A DNA stretch of 64,000 nucleotides from contig AYMD01000001.1 of assembly GCA_000495735.1 (NCBI GenBank), forward strand, positions 124,001-188,000, given 5' to 3'. This document shows, piece by piece, positions 41,060-49,061 of the stretch (the stretch's first letter is position 1; each line of letters begins with the position of its first letter). The DNA is from an uncultured Acidilobus sp. JCHS. Its GTDB lineage: Archaea > Thermoproteota > Thermoprotei_A > Sulfolobales > Acidilobaceae. Under the pieces are notes generated by a model, which was not told the DNA's origin, did not search any database, and worked only from the letters and a program-made list of their open reading frames with translations. The position numbers were made by a program, and so were the translations under genes.

Positions 41060-42226
41060 TCAGCCTAGCACAGCGCCTCTCCCGGTTACTGTGCAGCACC
41101 TAACCACATACCCTGGCGAGACCACCGCGCCGAGCCTGACGCCCTCTCCCAGGTACTCTACAAGCCACGCTAGCCTCTCAGGCAGCCTGTCCGGGACTCC
41201 CTCAAGGACGTGGGCCCCTGGCTCGATCACCGCTTCCTCGCCTACCACAGAGGACCTGACCTCTGATAGCGCGCCCACCCTTGCCCCCCTCATTATGACG
41301 CTGTTTGAGACCACCGCCCCCTCCTCGACCACCACTCCTTCCTCAAGGGACGTGTAGGGCCTTATCACAGCGCCGCTTCTGACCTCAGCTCTCCTGCCTA
41401 TGTAGGCCGGCCCCATGACTACTGCCCCCTCCTCGACTACTGCCCCCTCGTCAACTATCACGCCGCTTGAGACCAGGGAGGACCTGGAGACCCTTGCTGA
41501 CCTGTCAACGCTTATCAGGCTCTCAGGCAGCAATATCTTAACGGCCTCCAGGAGGTCCCAGGGGTACCCTATCTCGGCCCACCTGCCCGGGAAGACGACG
41601 CCGCCCATTGAGCCGCTTGATGCAAGCCTTGCCATGGACTGCTCAAAGGGCAGTGACGACAGCTCTGCTAGGTGGCTCAGGTCAGTAACTATCACGCCAG
41701 CAAAGACGTAACCCCTTCCCCCAAGCCATGACTTTGAGGGCTCGCGGGGCTGCATGTAGTTCGTCACGGCGCCCCTGTAGTCGAGGGTCACGAAGCCATA
41801 TGTCTCAAGGCCCGTGGCGACAGGCGCCAGGGCTATCGATATTGGGAAGCCGCTGGTCGAGTAGTACTCAAGGGCCAGCCTGGCCACGGTGGGCGGGCTG
41901 GAGATGAAGCCCGCGTAGACCACCAGGACCTCCTTCTCGTTCCTGGCTGCTGCCTCCTCATAGGCCGTCCTCAGCGCCCCCTGGATGTCGATGCCCCTCT
42001 GCTCAACTACCGAGACCCTCTCGTCCCTGGGCCTCGCGAGGTTCAAGTAGCCTGGAGGGGCGATGACTATGACGTCCCTGACCCCCGCCTGCCTAAGCAG
42101 CTCCACGCTGTAGTCGAACAGCTGTCTGCCTAGCAGCTCAAGGAAGGGCTTAGGGACTCTGACCGTGAGCGGGAGGAGCCTCTTGCCGTAGCCGCCAGCC
42201 AGGACGACCCCTATCATCTCGATCAC
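41060..42226 (-). CDS. Bifunctional sugar-1-phosphate nucleotidyltransferase/acetyltransferase, GlmU-like
   Basis: A 388-residue enzyme in two parts. The N-terminal nucleotidyltransferase domain starts IGVVLAGGYGKRLLPLTVRV with PKPFLELLGRQLFDYSV; the C-terminal third is a left-handed beta helix with hexad repeats (VVEEGAVVMGPAYIGRRAEV, then SGAVIRPYTSLEEGVVV). The relative in Sulfolobus tokodaii (ST0452) makes UDP-GlcNAc and dTDP-glucose and acetylates amino-sugar 1-phosphates. As it follows glmS by one base, a role after GlmS in making UDP-GlcNAc for glycans or S-layer glycoproteins is likely. Start ATG at 42226. Confidence 0.85.
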   Translation of the reverse strand: MIEMIGVVLAGGYGKRLLPLTVRVPKPFLELLGRQLFDYSVELLRQAGVRDVIVIAPPGYLNLARPRDERVSVVEQRGIDIQGALRTAYEEAAARNEKEVLVVYAGFISSPPTVARLALEYYSTSGFPISIALAPVATGLETYGFVTLDYRGAVTNYMQPREPSKSWLGGRGYVFAGVIVTDLSHLAELSSLPFEQSMARLASSGSMGGVVFPGRWAEIGYPWDLLEAVKILLPESLISVDRSARVSRSSLVSSGVIVDEGAVVEEGAVVMGPAYIGRRAEVRSGAVIRPYTSLEEGVVVEEGAVVSNSVIMRGARVGALSEVRSSVVGEEAVIEPGAHVLEGVPDRLPERLAWLVEYLGEGVRLGAVVSPGYVVRCCTVTGRGAVLG

Positions 42227-42227
42227 C

Positions 42228-44081
42228 CTACTCGACGGTCACGGTCTTCGCGAGGTTCCTGGGCTTATCGGGGTTGTAGCCGCGCCTTACGGCTATCCTG
42301 TAGGAGAGCAGCTGGAAGATAGGGGTGAGGATGAAGGGCTCGAGCTCCAGGATCCCTCCTGAGGGCGGGAGTGTCACCTGTGAGATCTGACCGGCCTTGG
42401 AGCTGAGCTCAAGCGTCAGGTCGGCAGGCCTCACAACGAAGACCCTGCCCCCTCTGGCCGCCATCTCTACGGCGTTGCCAGCGACCTCGGGCGCGTCGCT
42501 CGTGGCCACTATGAACACGGGGAAGCCAGGCTCCACCAGCGCTATGGGGCCATGCTTGCTCTCCCCGGCCGGGTAGGCCTCAGCGTGAAGATACGCTATC
42601 TCCTTGACCTTCAGGGAGCCCTCCTTGGCTATAGCGTGACCTAGTCCCCTGCCAAGTATGTAGAGGCTGGGCCCGCCCAGTGTGGCCGAGAGGGCTGTGG
42701 CCACGGGGTCGGAGGCCTCAATGGCCGCCGAGACCACTGAAGGGGCTGACCTGAGCGACTCGGCAAAGGACTTCGCCTCGGACCTGTCAAGCCTCCCTGC
42801 CTCAACGCCCACCCTGTGCGACAGCAGCTCGAGCAGCATGACCTGGGACAGGAAGGTCTTGGTGGCCGCCACCCCTATCTCAGGCCCAGCCCTGGTGTAA
42901 AGCTTCACGTGCGCCTCCCTGTCCAGGGCGCTCCCAAGCACGTTCATGACGCCGAGGACCGTGGCGCCCCTCTCCTTGGCCTCCCTCACGGCCGCAAGGG
43001 TGTCATAGGTCTCCCCGCTCTGGCTCACCGCCACCAGGACGTCGTCCTTGCTCATGGCGTCAGCCATGTAGGGGAACTCAGACGAGATAACTGGGTAGGC
43101 CGGGACCCCGGCCCTCCTAGCCATAAAGGTCGTGAACACCAGGCCGGCGTGGTAACTTGTGCCCGCGGCGACCACGAAGACCCTGTCGGCCTGGGCTAAC
43201 AGCGAGGCAGCCCTCTCAAGCAGCGGGTCGTCGACGTTGCCCTCGTAGGTGTCCCTCACCGCCTGAGGCTGCTCATAGATCTCCTTTATCATGAAGTGGG
43301 GGTAGCCGCCCTTGCTTGCGGCCTCTGGCGACAGCTCAACGGTCTTGGTCTTAGCAGCCACCTCCTCAGGCGAGAGCTTTCTGTATCCGCCTCCTGGCAG
43401 CAGCCTGTAGATGGCTACCTCCGCGGGGCTCACGTAGCCGAACTCCCCGTCGTCAAGGAAGACTATGGTCCTGCTCACCTCAAGCAGGGCAGGTATGTCG
43501 CTGGCCACGGCCTTGGTTGACTGGCCCAAGCCTATGAGGAGGGGGCTTCTCATCTTAGCGAAGTAGACCCTTGAGGGCTCCCTTGAGTACACTATGGCGA
43601 AGGCGTAGGTGCCTTCCAGCCTTGAGAGGGCCCTGGCCAGCGCCTCAGTGAAGCTGAGCCCGCTTGAGAGCTCCTCCTCTATGAGGTGCGCCACTAGCTC
43701 TGTGTCGGTCTCACTCCTGAGCTTATGCCCCCTTGACTCAAGCTCAGCCCTGAGGGTCGCGTAGTTCCTTATCACGCCGTTGTGGACTACCGCCACCTCC
43801 CCCTTACAGTCGAGATGGGGGTGGGCATTAATGTCATTAGGGGGTCCGTGGGTGGCCCACCTCGTGTGACCTATGGCCGTGGGACCTGAGAGCTCGTCAA
43901 GGGCCAGCCTCCTCCTGACTACCTCAAGCTCGCCGGCCCCTTTCCTGTAAAGGATCGTGCCACCTGATATGACGGCCACGCCAACGCTGTCGTAGCCTCT
44001 ATACTCGAGCCTCTGGAGGCCCTTAATGACCAGCGGCACAACGTTGTGCTCCCTTGACGTTACACCTATTATGCCGCACAA
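42228..44081 (-). CDS. glmS: Glutamine--fructose-6-phosphate aminotransferase
   Basis: Makes glucosamine 6-phosphate from fructose 6-phosphate and glutamine, the entry to amino-sugar synthesis. I start it at the TTG at 44081, which gives M-C-G-I-I-G-V with the catalytic Cys as residue 2 after Met removal. The upstream ATG at 44114 lies too close to the TATA box to be transcribed in a usable way. The glutaminase domain has YRGYDSVGVA, GHTRWATHGPPNDINAHPH and the TDTELVAHL helix. Two SIS sugar-isomerase domains follow (AGTSYHAGLVF and SQSGETYDTL in the first, LGRGLGHAIAKEGSLKVKE in the second), and the end is KPRNLAKTVTVE. 617 residues is normal. Confidence 0.96.
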   Translation of the reverse strand: MCGIIGVTSREHNVVPLVIKGLQRLEYRGYDSVGVAVISGGTILYRKGAGELEVVRRRLALDELSGPTAIGHTRWATHGPPNDINAHPHLDCKGEVAVVHNGVIRNYATLRAELESRGHKLRSETDTELVAHLIEEELSSGLSFTEALARALSRLEGTYAFAIVYSREPSRVYFAKMRSPLLIGLGQSTKAVASDIPALLEVSRTIVFLDDGEFGYVSPAEVAIYRLLPGGGYRKLSPEEVAAKTKTVELSPEAASKGGYPHFMIKEIYEQPQAVRDTYEGNVDDPLLERAASLLAQADRVFVVAAGTSYHAGLVFTTFMARRAGVPAYPVISSEFPYMADAMSKDDVLVAVSQSGETYDTLAAVREAKERGATVLGVMNVLGSALDREAHVKLYTRAGPEIGVAATKTFLSQVMLLELLSHRVGVEAGRLDRSEAKSFAESLRSAPSVVSAAIEASDPVATALSATLGGPSLYILGRGLGHAIAKEGSLKVKEIAYLHAEAYPAGESKHGPIALVEPGFPVFIVATSDAPEVAGNAVEMAARGGRVFVVRPADLTLELSSKAGQISQVTLPPSGGILELEPFILTPIFQLLSYRIAVRRGYNPDKPRNLAKTVTVE

Positions 44082-44114
44082 GAGGCCTTCTCCAACGCTG
44101 TATTTCTGCGACAT

Positions 44115-44124
44115 GTTTTATACC
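44115..44124 (-). promoter_or_regulatory. TATA box of glmS
   Basis: Minus-strand GGTATAAAAC, centred about 26 bases before 44094. This leaves a leader of only about 13 bases before the TTG at 44081 and puts the ATG at 44112-44114 directly beside the TATA box, which rules it out as the start. Confidence 0.65.
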
Positions 44125-44257
44125 TTCTCTTTTAACTAGAGCTCGTCTGCTCGTCCTGGCCGTAAGCCAAGCTGGACCGGCCAGCTCCCGCTGTACGTGC
44201 TTAGGCCTGGCCAAGCAGGATGGGCAAGGGTTTTAAGAGCGGCTTAGCGTTAGGGTC

Positions 44258-44318
44258 GCCGGAGTGACGAGACCACGGGCCTGAGCCTCGCGATGATGTC
44301 ACCTGTCTCAGCCGACCC
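44258..44318 (+). ncRNA. Candidate C/D box sRNA
   Basis: A plus-strand TATA-like GGGTTTTAAGAG (44228-44239) is followed about 27 bases later by a set of C/D-like boxes: C GTGACGA at 44264-44270, a 10-base guide, D' CTGA at 44281-44284, C'-like GATGATG at 44292-44298, a second guide of about 13 bases, and a degenerate D box CCGA at 44312-44315. Order and spacing fit archaeal sRNAs that guide 2'-O-methylation. The C and D boxes each differ by one base from consensus, which keeps confidence modest. Confidence 0.35.
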
Positions 44319-44374
44319 TTAGGGTAGAATTATAAGGTCCTCCTGGCCTTATCTTACATTAAGTGGTGTAACGC

Positions 44375-44878
44375 TTGCCTAAGGAGTACGTGTTAAGGGA
44401 GGGCCCCCAGTTCACGCTGATTAGCCCCTCGTTCAAGGACGGCGACTTTATACCGAGGAGGCACACCTGCGACGGCGATGACGTGAGCCCAAGGCTTGAG
44501 TGGGAGGGCCAGCCGCCCAATGCCAGGAGCTTTGCGTTGATAATGTACGACCCCGACGCGCCCATGGGAACCTTCATACACTGGGTAATCTACAACATAC
44601 CGGCCTCGGTCAGGTCAATACCTGAGGGGGTTCAGAAGGAGGCTGAGTCGTTGCCCGGCCTCGGATTACAGGGCGTTAATGACTTCGGCTACCTGGGGTA
44701 CGGAGGCCCTTGTCCCCCAAGGGGTCACGGTCCCCATAGGTATTACTTCGCCCTTCACGCCTTAAGCGTTGACTCCCTCAGCGTCAGGAGGCCTGCGACC
44801 GCCGCAAAGGTACTGGATGCCATGAGAGGCAAGGTGGTGGGCTACGCTGTCCTGATGGGGAGGTACCAGAGGTCATGA
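44375..44878 (+). CDS. YbhB/YbcL family (PEBP-like) protein
   Basis: A 167-residue protein of the phosphatidylethanolamine-binding / Raf-kinase-inhibitor-like family. The signatures are IPRRHTCDGDDVSPRLEW at about 26-43 and SFALIMYDPDAPMGTFIHWVI, followed by LGYGGPCPPRGHGPHRYYFALHAL, all typical of the bacterial/archaeal YbhB-YbcL branch. The pocket binds small anions or phospho-compounds, but the biological role is unknown. It has no signal peptide. The TTG at 44375 follows TATA-like ATTAAG or GAATTATAAGG by about 20-45 bases. Confidence 0.9.
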   Translation: MPKEYVLREGPQFTLISPSFKDGDFIPRRHTCDGDDVSPRLEWEGQPPNARSFALIMYDPDAPMGTFIHWVIYNIPASVRSIPEGVQKEAESLPGLGLQGVNDFGYLGYGGPCPPRGHGPHRYYFALHALSVDSLSVRRPATAAKVLDAMRGKVVGYAVLMGRYQRS

Positions 44879-44969
44879 GCGTGGGCAGGCTCGTTTTGAA
44901 AGTCATTAACAACAATATTAAATCCTCTGACGGCTACTTGATAGTGGCTATAGCCAGGAGAAAGGAGCG

Positions 44970-45401
44970 GTGAACGGCTTGGTTGCCGAGGAGGGCGCTG
45001 ATGAGCTAGAGAAGAAGGCCATGGAGCTGCTGAGGCAGAGCAAGGACGGGGTACTTCAGAGCGACCTCTGGAAGAGCTTGAAGATATCAAGTAGGGAGGG
45101 GTCCAGGCTTGTCCTCAGGCTGATGAGAAAGGGGCTCGTCAGGAGGGAGGAGGTGACAGTAGGGGGCAGGAAGACCTACAAGCTCTACCCTGTCGGAGCC
45201 GCCGCGGCCAGGTTCACGGTGCAGGTGGGCGTCGCCAGCATACTGGACATACCGTGCGCAACCTGTCCTCACCTGCTTGAGTGTGGGGCCGGGGGCTTCT
45301 ACGACCCATCAACGTGTACGCTTCTTGAGCTCTGGCTGAGGAGGGAGGCGGCCAGGCTCAGGCAGACGCAGCAGGCCCAGCAGGCCCACCAGGCAGGCTG
45401 A
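44970..45401 (+). CDS. Transcription initiation factor TFE-beta (RPC39/Rpc34 homologue)
   Basis: Archaeal TFE-beta pairs with TFE-alpha, and the pair helps RNA polymerase open promoters. The 143-residue protein has one winged-helix domain (about 12-75; GVLQSDLWKSLKISSREGSR and the recognition helix LVLRLMRKGLVRRE). A C-terminal Fe-S module has Cys96, Cys99, Cys105 and Cys116 in CATCPHLLECGAGGFYDPSTC. Such a four-Cys [4Fe-4S] module is the feature shared with human RPC39. The last 15 residues are Gln/Ala-rich (RQTQQAQQAHQAG). GTG at 44970 follows AAAGGAG, and TATA-like TATTAAATCC lies near 44911. The SRP19 gene begins one base after the stop. Confidence 0.82.
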   Translation: MNGLVAEEGADELEKKAMELLRQSKDGVLQSDLWKSLKISSREGSRLVLRLMRKGLVRREEVTVGGRKTYKLYPVGAAAARFTVQVGVASILDIPCATCPHLLECGAGGFYDPSTCTLLELWLRREAARLRQTQQAQQAHQAG

Positions 45402-45402
45402 G

Positions 45403-45702
45403 GTGATAGCCTTGCCCAAGGAGGACTACGAGGGGAAGACCGTGATATGGCCCTCCTACATAGACTCCCAGGTGCCCAGGTCAAGGGGCAGGAAGGTATC
45501 GCTCTCCCACGCGGTCCCTGCCCCTACAGTTGATGAGATTGTTAGGGCGGCGAGGGAGCTGGGCCTGGACCCAGTAGTTGAGGAGAAGCCGTACCCCCGC
45601 CTGTGGTACCAGGTGAGGGCGAGGGTCGTAGTGACCAAGAGGTTCGGCAGGACAGGCACGATTAGGGCCATAGCTGACAAGGTGAGGGAGCTCAGGAGGT
45701 AG
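45403..45702 (+). CDS. srp19: Signal recognition particle protein SRP19
   Basis: SRP19 binds SRP RNA and helps Srp54 assemble. The 99-residue protein contains KTVIWPSYIDSQVPRSRGRK, the highly conserved start, then VSLSHAVPAPTVDEIVRAAR and LGLDPVVEEKPYPRLWYQV, closing with a basic TKRFGRTG. The GTG at 45403 follows the TFE-beta stop (TGA-G-GTG), so the two genes are translationally coupled; the TTG at 45412 is an alternative start. Confidence 0.93.
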   Translation: MIALPKEDYEGKTVIWPSYIDSQVPRSRGRKVSLSHAVPAPTVDEIVRAARELGLDPVVEEKPYPRLWYQVRARVVVTKRFGRTGTIRAIADKVRELRR

Positions 45703-45763
45703 CATATACGCGCACATACCTTGCAATATTTGTAAAGGAGGCCTCAAGGCCTCAGGGCTGGCC

Positions 45764-46927
45764 TTGCACAGGTGGCCACTTGACGAGAAGCCCCTGCTGG
45801 TGTTCTGGGAGACCACGAAGGCCTGCCCCCTGGCGTGCATACACTGCAGGGCCAACGCCATAACTAGGCCGTTGCCTGGTGAGCTGAGCCACGCCGAGGC
45901 GCTAGACCTCATAAGGCAGGTCGCCGAGTTCGGCAGGCCTTACCCAGTCCTTGTCCTGACTGGCGGCGACCCACTGATGAGGTCAGACTTATGGGAGCTG
46001 GTCGAGGAGGCCAGGTCGCTCGGAATACCGGTCGCCATGGCCCCCAGCCCCTCAAGGCAGCTACTTGAGAACATTGACAACATAGTGAGGGAGGGGGTAT
46101 CGGCCGTCTCGATAAGCATAGACCACCCGGACCCAGAGGTTCACGACAGGGTCAGGAGGTACCAGGGCTCCTGGGAGGCCGCCACGACCGCGGTGAGGGA
46201 GCTCCTGAGGAGGGGGGTGAGCATCCAGGTGAACACGGCAGTCATGAGGTCAACTGTGAGGGGGCTGCCGGGCATGGCGAGGCTCCTGAGGGAGCTCGGC
46301 GTAAGGACCTGGGAGGTGTTCTACCTGGTGCCTGTCGGGAGGGCAGGTGCGGAGGAGGACTTGAGCCCCGCGGAGTGGGAGGACGTGAGCGCCTTCCTCT
46401 ACGAGGTCAGCAGGTACGGCGTGAGGGTCAGGACCTCCGAGGGGCCCATGTTCAGGAGGGTGGCCCTCCTGCTGAACTACGCCTCAAGGACAGGGGCTGA
46501 GCCCTCAGGCCTTGTCAGGACAGGTAAGCTCTACCTGGAGCTGGTGGACGAGCTCAGGAAACTGATGGGGGAGCCCGGCCCTCAGGCGCTCTTTGAGACC
46601 TCTGGCACTAGGGACGGCAAGGGGATAATCTTCATATCACATGACGGCATGGTCTACCCCAGCGGCTTCCTCCCCGTGCCCGTGGGCAGCGTCAGGAGGG
46701 GGAGGCTTGTAGACATCTACAGGGGCTCGCCCCTCCTCAGGAGGCTCAGGGCAGCCGAGCTCAGGGGCAGGTGCGGGGCCTGCGAGTTCAGGGAGGTATG
46801 CGGCGGAAGCAGGGCAAGGGCCTTCGCCTACTACGGCGACCCGCTTGCCGAGGACCCGGCCTGCGCCTACAGGCCCGGGTCGCTTAGAGCCGATGTTAAG
46901 GAGGTGCTGAGCACTTGGCAGCGCTGA
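45764..46927 (+). CDS. ahbD: AhbD-like radical SAM heme synthase
   Basis: Probable last enzyme of the siroheme-dependent heme route, turning two propionates of iron-coproporphyrin III to vinyl groups. The 387-residue protein has the radical SAM motif CPLACIHC (Cys21, Cys25, Cys28), then VLTGGDPLMRSDLWELVEEA, and a C-terminal SPASM-like set (CGACEFREVCGGSRARA and EDPAC). Within this family NirJ, AhbC and AhbD look similar, so the AhbD call rests on overall similarity and gene order. It starts a four-gene operon with ahbA-B, ahbC and a precorrin-2 dehydrogenase, each overlapping the next. The TTG at 45764 follows TATA-like CAATATTTGTAAAG (about 45724). Confidence 0.82.
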   Translation: MHRWPLDEKPLLVFWETTKACPLACIHCRANAITRPLPGELSHAEALDLIRQVAEFGRPYPVLVLTGGDPLMRSDLWELVEEARSLGIPVAMAPSPSRQLLENIDNIVREGVSAVSISIDHPDPEVHDRVRRYQGSWEAATTAVRELLRRGVSIQVNTAVMRSTVRGLPGMARLLRELGVRTWEVFYLVPVGRAGAEEDLSPAEWEDVSAFLYEVSRYGVRVRTSEGPMFRRVALLLNYASRTGAEPSGLVRTGKLYLELVDELRKLMGEPGPQALFETSGTRDGKGIIFISHDGMVYPSGFLPVPVGSVRRGRLVDIYRGSPLLRRLRAAELRGRCGACEFREVCGGSRARAFAYYGDPLAEDPACAYRPGSLRADVKEVLSTWQR

Positions 46928-47883
46928 GCGACCTTGATGTCAGGGCCCTGATGGAGCTCCAGTACAACTTCGCCTTCTGGCTCCCTGACCCCTACGCTGA
47001 GGCCTCAGCCAGGCTGGGGGTAGGCGAGGACGAGCTGCTCAAGGCGCTCTCGGGGCTCAGGGAGAGAGGCGTCCTGAAGCGCGTGGGCTTCTACGTCAAC
47101 TACAGGTCCCAGGGCGCCGAGGCAGCCCTGGTGGCCCTGAGCGTTGACGACCCAGGCCCCGTGGCCGAGGCCGTGGCTAACGATGACCTGGTGACGCACG
47201 CCTACGTCAGGGACGACCCGGACTACAGCGTGTGGCTCGTGGTTAAGAGGGGGAGCATGGACGAGATAAAGAGGTTCGCTGAGGAGATCTCGAGGCGCGT
47301 GGGCGCGAGGGACTACATAGTGCTCAGCTCTATTAGGACGTACAAGCTGAGCGTCAAGTTTGACCTTGAGAGGGGGATCTCAAGGTCAGGGCCCTACGCC
47401 ACCATAAGGCCTGACCCGCCGAGGCCTGAGTCCCTCGGCGTCACGGCAGGCCTGCTGAGGTCCCTGTCAAGGCTGCCCCTCTCGCCAATGCCTTACAGGG
47501 AGGTGGCAGCTAAGCACGGGCTCCCTGAGGGCGCGCTGGTCTCGCTGGTCCTAAGGCTTGTCGAGGCTGGCGTGCTGGCGGACCCGGGCGCGGCCATAGA
47601 CGGCGAGTCGGTGGGCTTCAGGTTCAACGGGATGGTGGTCATGGAGCCCTCCGGCTCGCCCGAGGAGCTCTGCAGGGCGGCAGCGGGGTTCCCTTACTCA
47701 ACCCACGTTGTCCTCAGGGGGAGCAGCAGGCCCTCCTGGAGGTACCCATGTTACGCCATGATACACGCCGTCAGGAGGGAGACAGTCGAGGAGGCGGCCG
47801 AGGAGCTGTCAAGGCTCGCAGGGGCACGCTCGTACAGGGTGATCTTCAGCCTCGGCAACCTTAAGCCAGGCGTGACAAGGTGA
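46915..47883 (+). CDS. ahbAB: Siroheme decarboxylase, AhbA-AhbB fusion
   Basis: Removes two acetate carboxyls of siroheme to give 12,18-didecarboxysiroheme. In most organisms AhbA and AhbB are separate Lrp/AsnC-like proteins of about 150-190 residues that form a complex. This 322-residue protein holds both in one chain. Domain one (1-150) starts DLDVRALMELQYNFAFWLPD, has a winged helix, then VGFYVNYRSQGAEAALVAL. Domain two (about 165-322) repeats with LLRSLSRLPLSPMPYREVAA and ends in FNGMVVMEPSGSPEELC and YPCYAMIHAVRR. The His/Tyr-rich loops (THAYVRDD and STHVVLRG) match the substrate-binding regions of the family. It overlaps ahbD by 13 bp and ahbC by 4 bp. Confidence 0.85.
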   Translation: MAALSDLDVRALMELQYNFAFWLPDPYAEASARLGVGEDELLKALSGLRERGVLKRVGFYVNYRSQGAEAALVALSVDDPGPVAEAVANDDLVTHAYVRDDPDYSVWLVVKRGSMDEIKRFAEEISRRVGARDYIVLSSIRTYKLSVKFDLERGISRSGPYATIRPDPPRPESLGVTAGLLRSLSRLPLSPMPYREVAAKHGLPEGALVSLVLRLVEAGVLADPGAAIDGESVGFRFNGMVVMEPSGSPEELCRAAAGFPYSTHVVLRGSSRPSWRYPCYAMIHAVRRETVEEAAEELSRLAGARSYRVIFSLGNLKPGVTR

Positions 47884-49061
47884 GGGGCTTGATACCCGTC
47901 AGCGTCATGGTCACAGGCAGGGGTACCGTCTCGGAGAGGATAAAGGGCCGCTACGGCCCTGGGAGGCCCTCGGCGTTCTCAAGCGAGCTCAGGCCCGTCG
48001 TCTTCTGGAACATAACCTACCTCTGCAACCTGAGGTGCGCCCACTGCTACATCAACGCAGGCCCTGAGCCGAGGAGGGAGGAGCTCAGCAGGGACGACCT
48101 GCTCAGGGTTGCCAGGGAGATAGCTGACCTGGGCCTCCCGCTCGTGATATTCAGCGGCGGCGAGCCGCTGATGAGGAGGGACTTCTGGGACGTGGCCCAG
48201 GAGCTCTCCGGCAGGGACAGGCCCAAGCTCGCGCTGAGCACCAACGGCACGCTGATAACGAGGGACGTCGCCAGGAGGCTGTCATCGCTGAGCTTCAGCT
48301 ACGTCGGCGTTTCCCTCGACAGCCTGGTGGCGGAGCTTCACGATAGGTTCAGGGGAGTCAAGGGGGCCTTTGAGGCGACCATTAGCGGTATAAGGAACGC
48401 CGTGGAGGCAGGGCTTGACGTTGGGATAAGGACGACCGTGACCCGCTGGAACTACGTGGAGGCCCCCGGCATGGTGGACCTGGCATACAGGCTGGGGGCC
48501 AGGAGGGTCAGCTACTACATACTTGACAGCATTGGGAGGGCCAGGGCCATAGTCAACGATCTGCCCTCACATGAGCAGCTGAGGGGGTTCACGGAGGCCC
48601 TCATAGGGAAGGCGAGGGAGTACGAGGGGAAGGTCGAGATAGAGGTCGTGAGGTCGAACTTCATAGGCATATACCTGGCCGACAGGCTCTCAGGGACTGT
48701 CGAGGAGTTCCAAGGTCACCTCTCCCTTATCAGCGGCCAGGGCGACTGCGGGAGGAAGACCATCAGCATATACCCTGATGGTACCGTGAGGCCGTGCCAG
48801 TTCATAGACCAGTTCGTAATAGGGGACTTGAGGAGGCAGGGCCTGAGGGAGGTCCTGAGCCCCCAGAACGAGGCCCTCGCCAGGTTCGTCAGGCTCCACG
48901 AGGGCCTGAGGGGACCGAGGTGTGGCAAGTGCCCGTTTAAGGTCGTCTGCGGCGGAGGGAGCAGGGGGAGGGCTGAGGCCCTGACGGGGGACTTCTGGGG
49001 GGACGACCCCCTCTGCTTCATTGACCCGTGGCAGGTAGCCAGGAGGTGGGAAATGGCTTGA
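47880..49061 (+). CDS. ahbC: AhbC-like radical SAM 12,18-didecarboxysiroheme deacetylase
   Basis: Removes the two acetate side chains of didecarboxysiroheme to give iron-coproporphyrin III. The 393-residue protein has CNLRCAHC (Cys49, Cys53, Cys56), FSGGEPLMRRDFWDVAQEL, and a C-terminal SPASM-like Cys set with CGRKTISIYPDGTVRPC, CGKCPFKVVCGGGSRGRA and the final DDPLC. Its head, PVVFWNITYLCNLRCAHCYI, is characteristic of the AhbC/NirJ branch. It lies third in the operon and its end overlaps the precorrin-2 dehydrogenase gene by 34 bp. Confidence 0.85.
   Translation: MRGLIPVSVMVTGRGTVSERIKGRYGPGRPSAFSSELRPVVFWNITYLCNLRCAHCYINAGPEPRREELSRDDLLRVAREIADLGLPLVIFSGGEPLMRRDFWDVAQELSGRDRPKLALSTNGTLITRDVARRLSSLSFSYVGVSLDSLVAELHDRFRGVKGAFEATISGIRNAVEAGLDVGIRTTVTRWNYVEAPGMVDLAYRLGARRVSYYILDSIGRARAIVNDLPSHEQLRGFTEALIGKAREYEGKVEIEVVRSNFIGIYLADRLSGTVEEFQGHLSLISGQGDCGRKTISIYPDGTVRPCQFIDQFVIGDLRRQGLREVLSPQNEALARFVRLHEGLRGPRCGKCPFKVVCGGGSRGRAEALTGDFWGDDPLCFIDPWQVARRWEMA

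Noticed and set aside
44112-44114. ATG upstream of glmS as start codon
   Set aside because: It lies right beside the TATA box, and GlmS needs Cys as the first residue after Met, which the TTG at 44081 supplies.
44970-45401. Lrs14-like or MarR regulator instead of TFE-beta
   Set aside because: The C-terminal four-cysteine module and the adjacent srp19 gene fit the TFE-beta/RPC39 homologue better than a plain winged-helix repressor.
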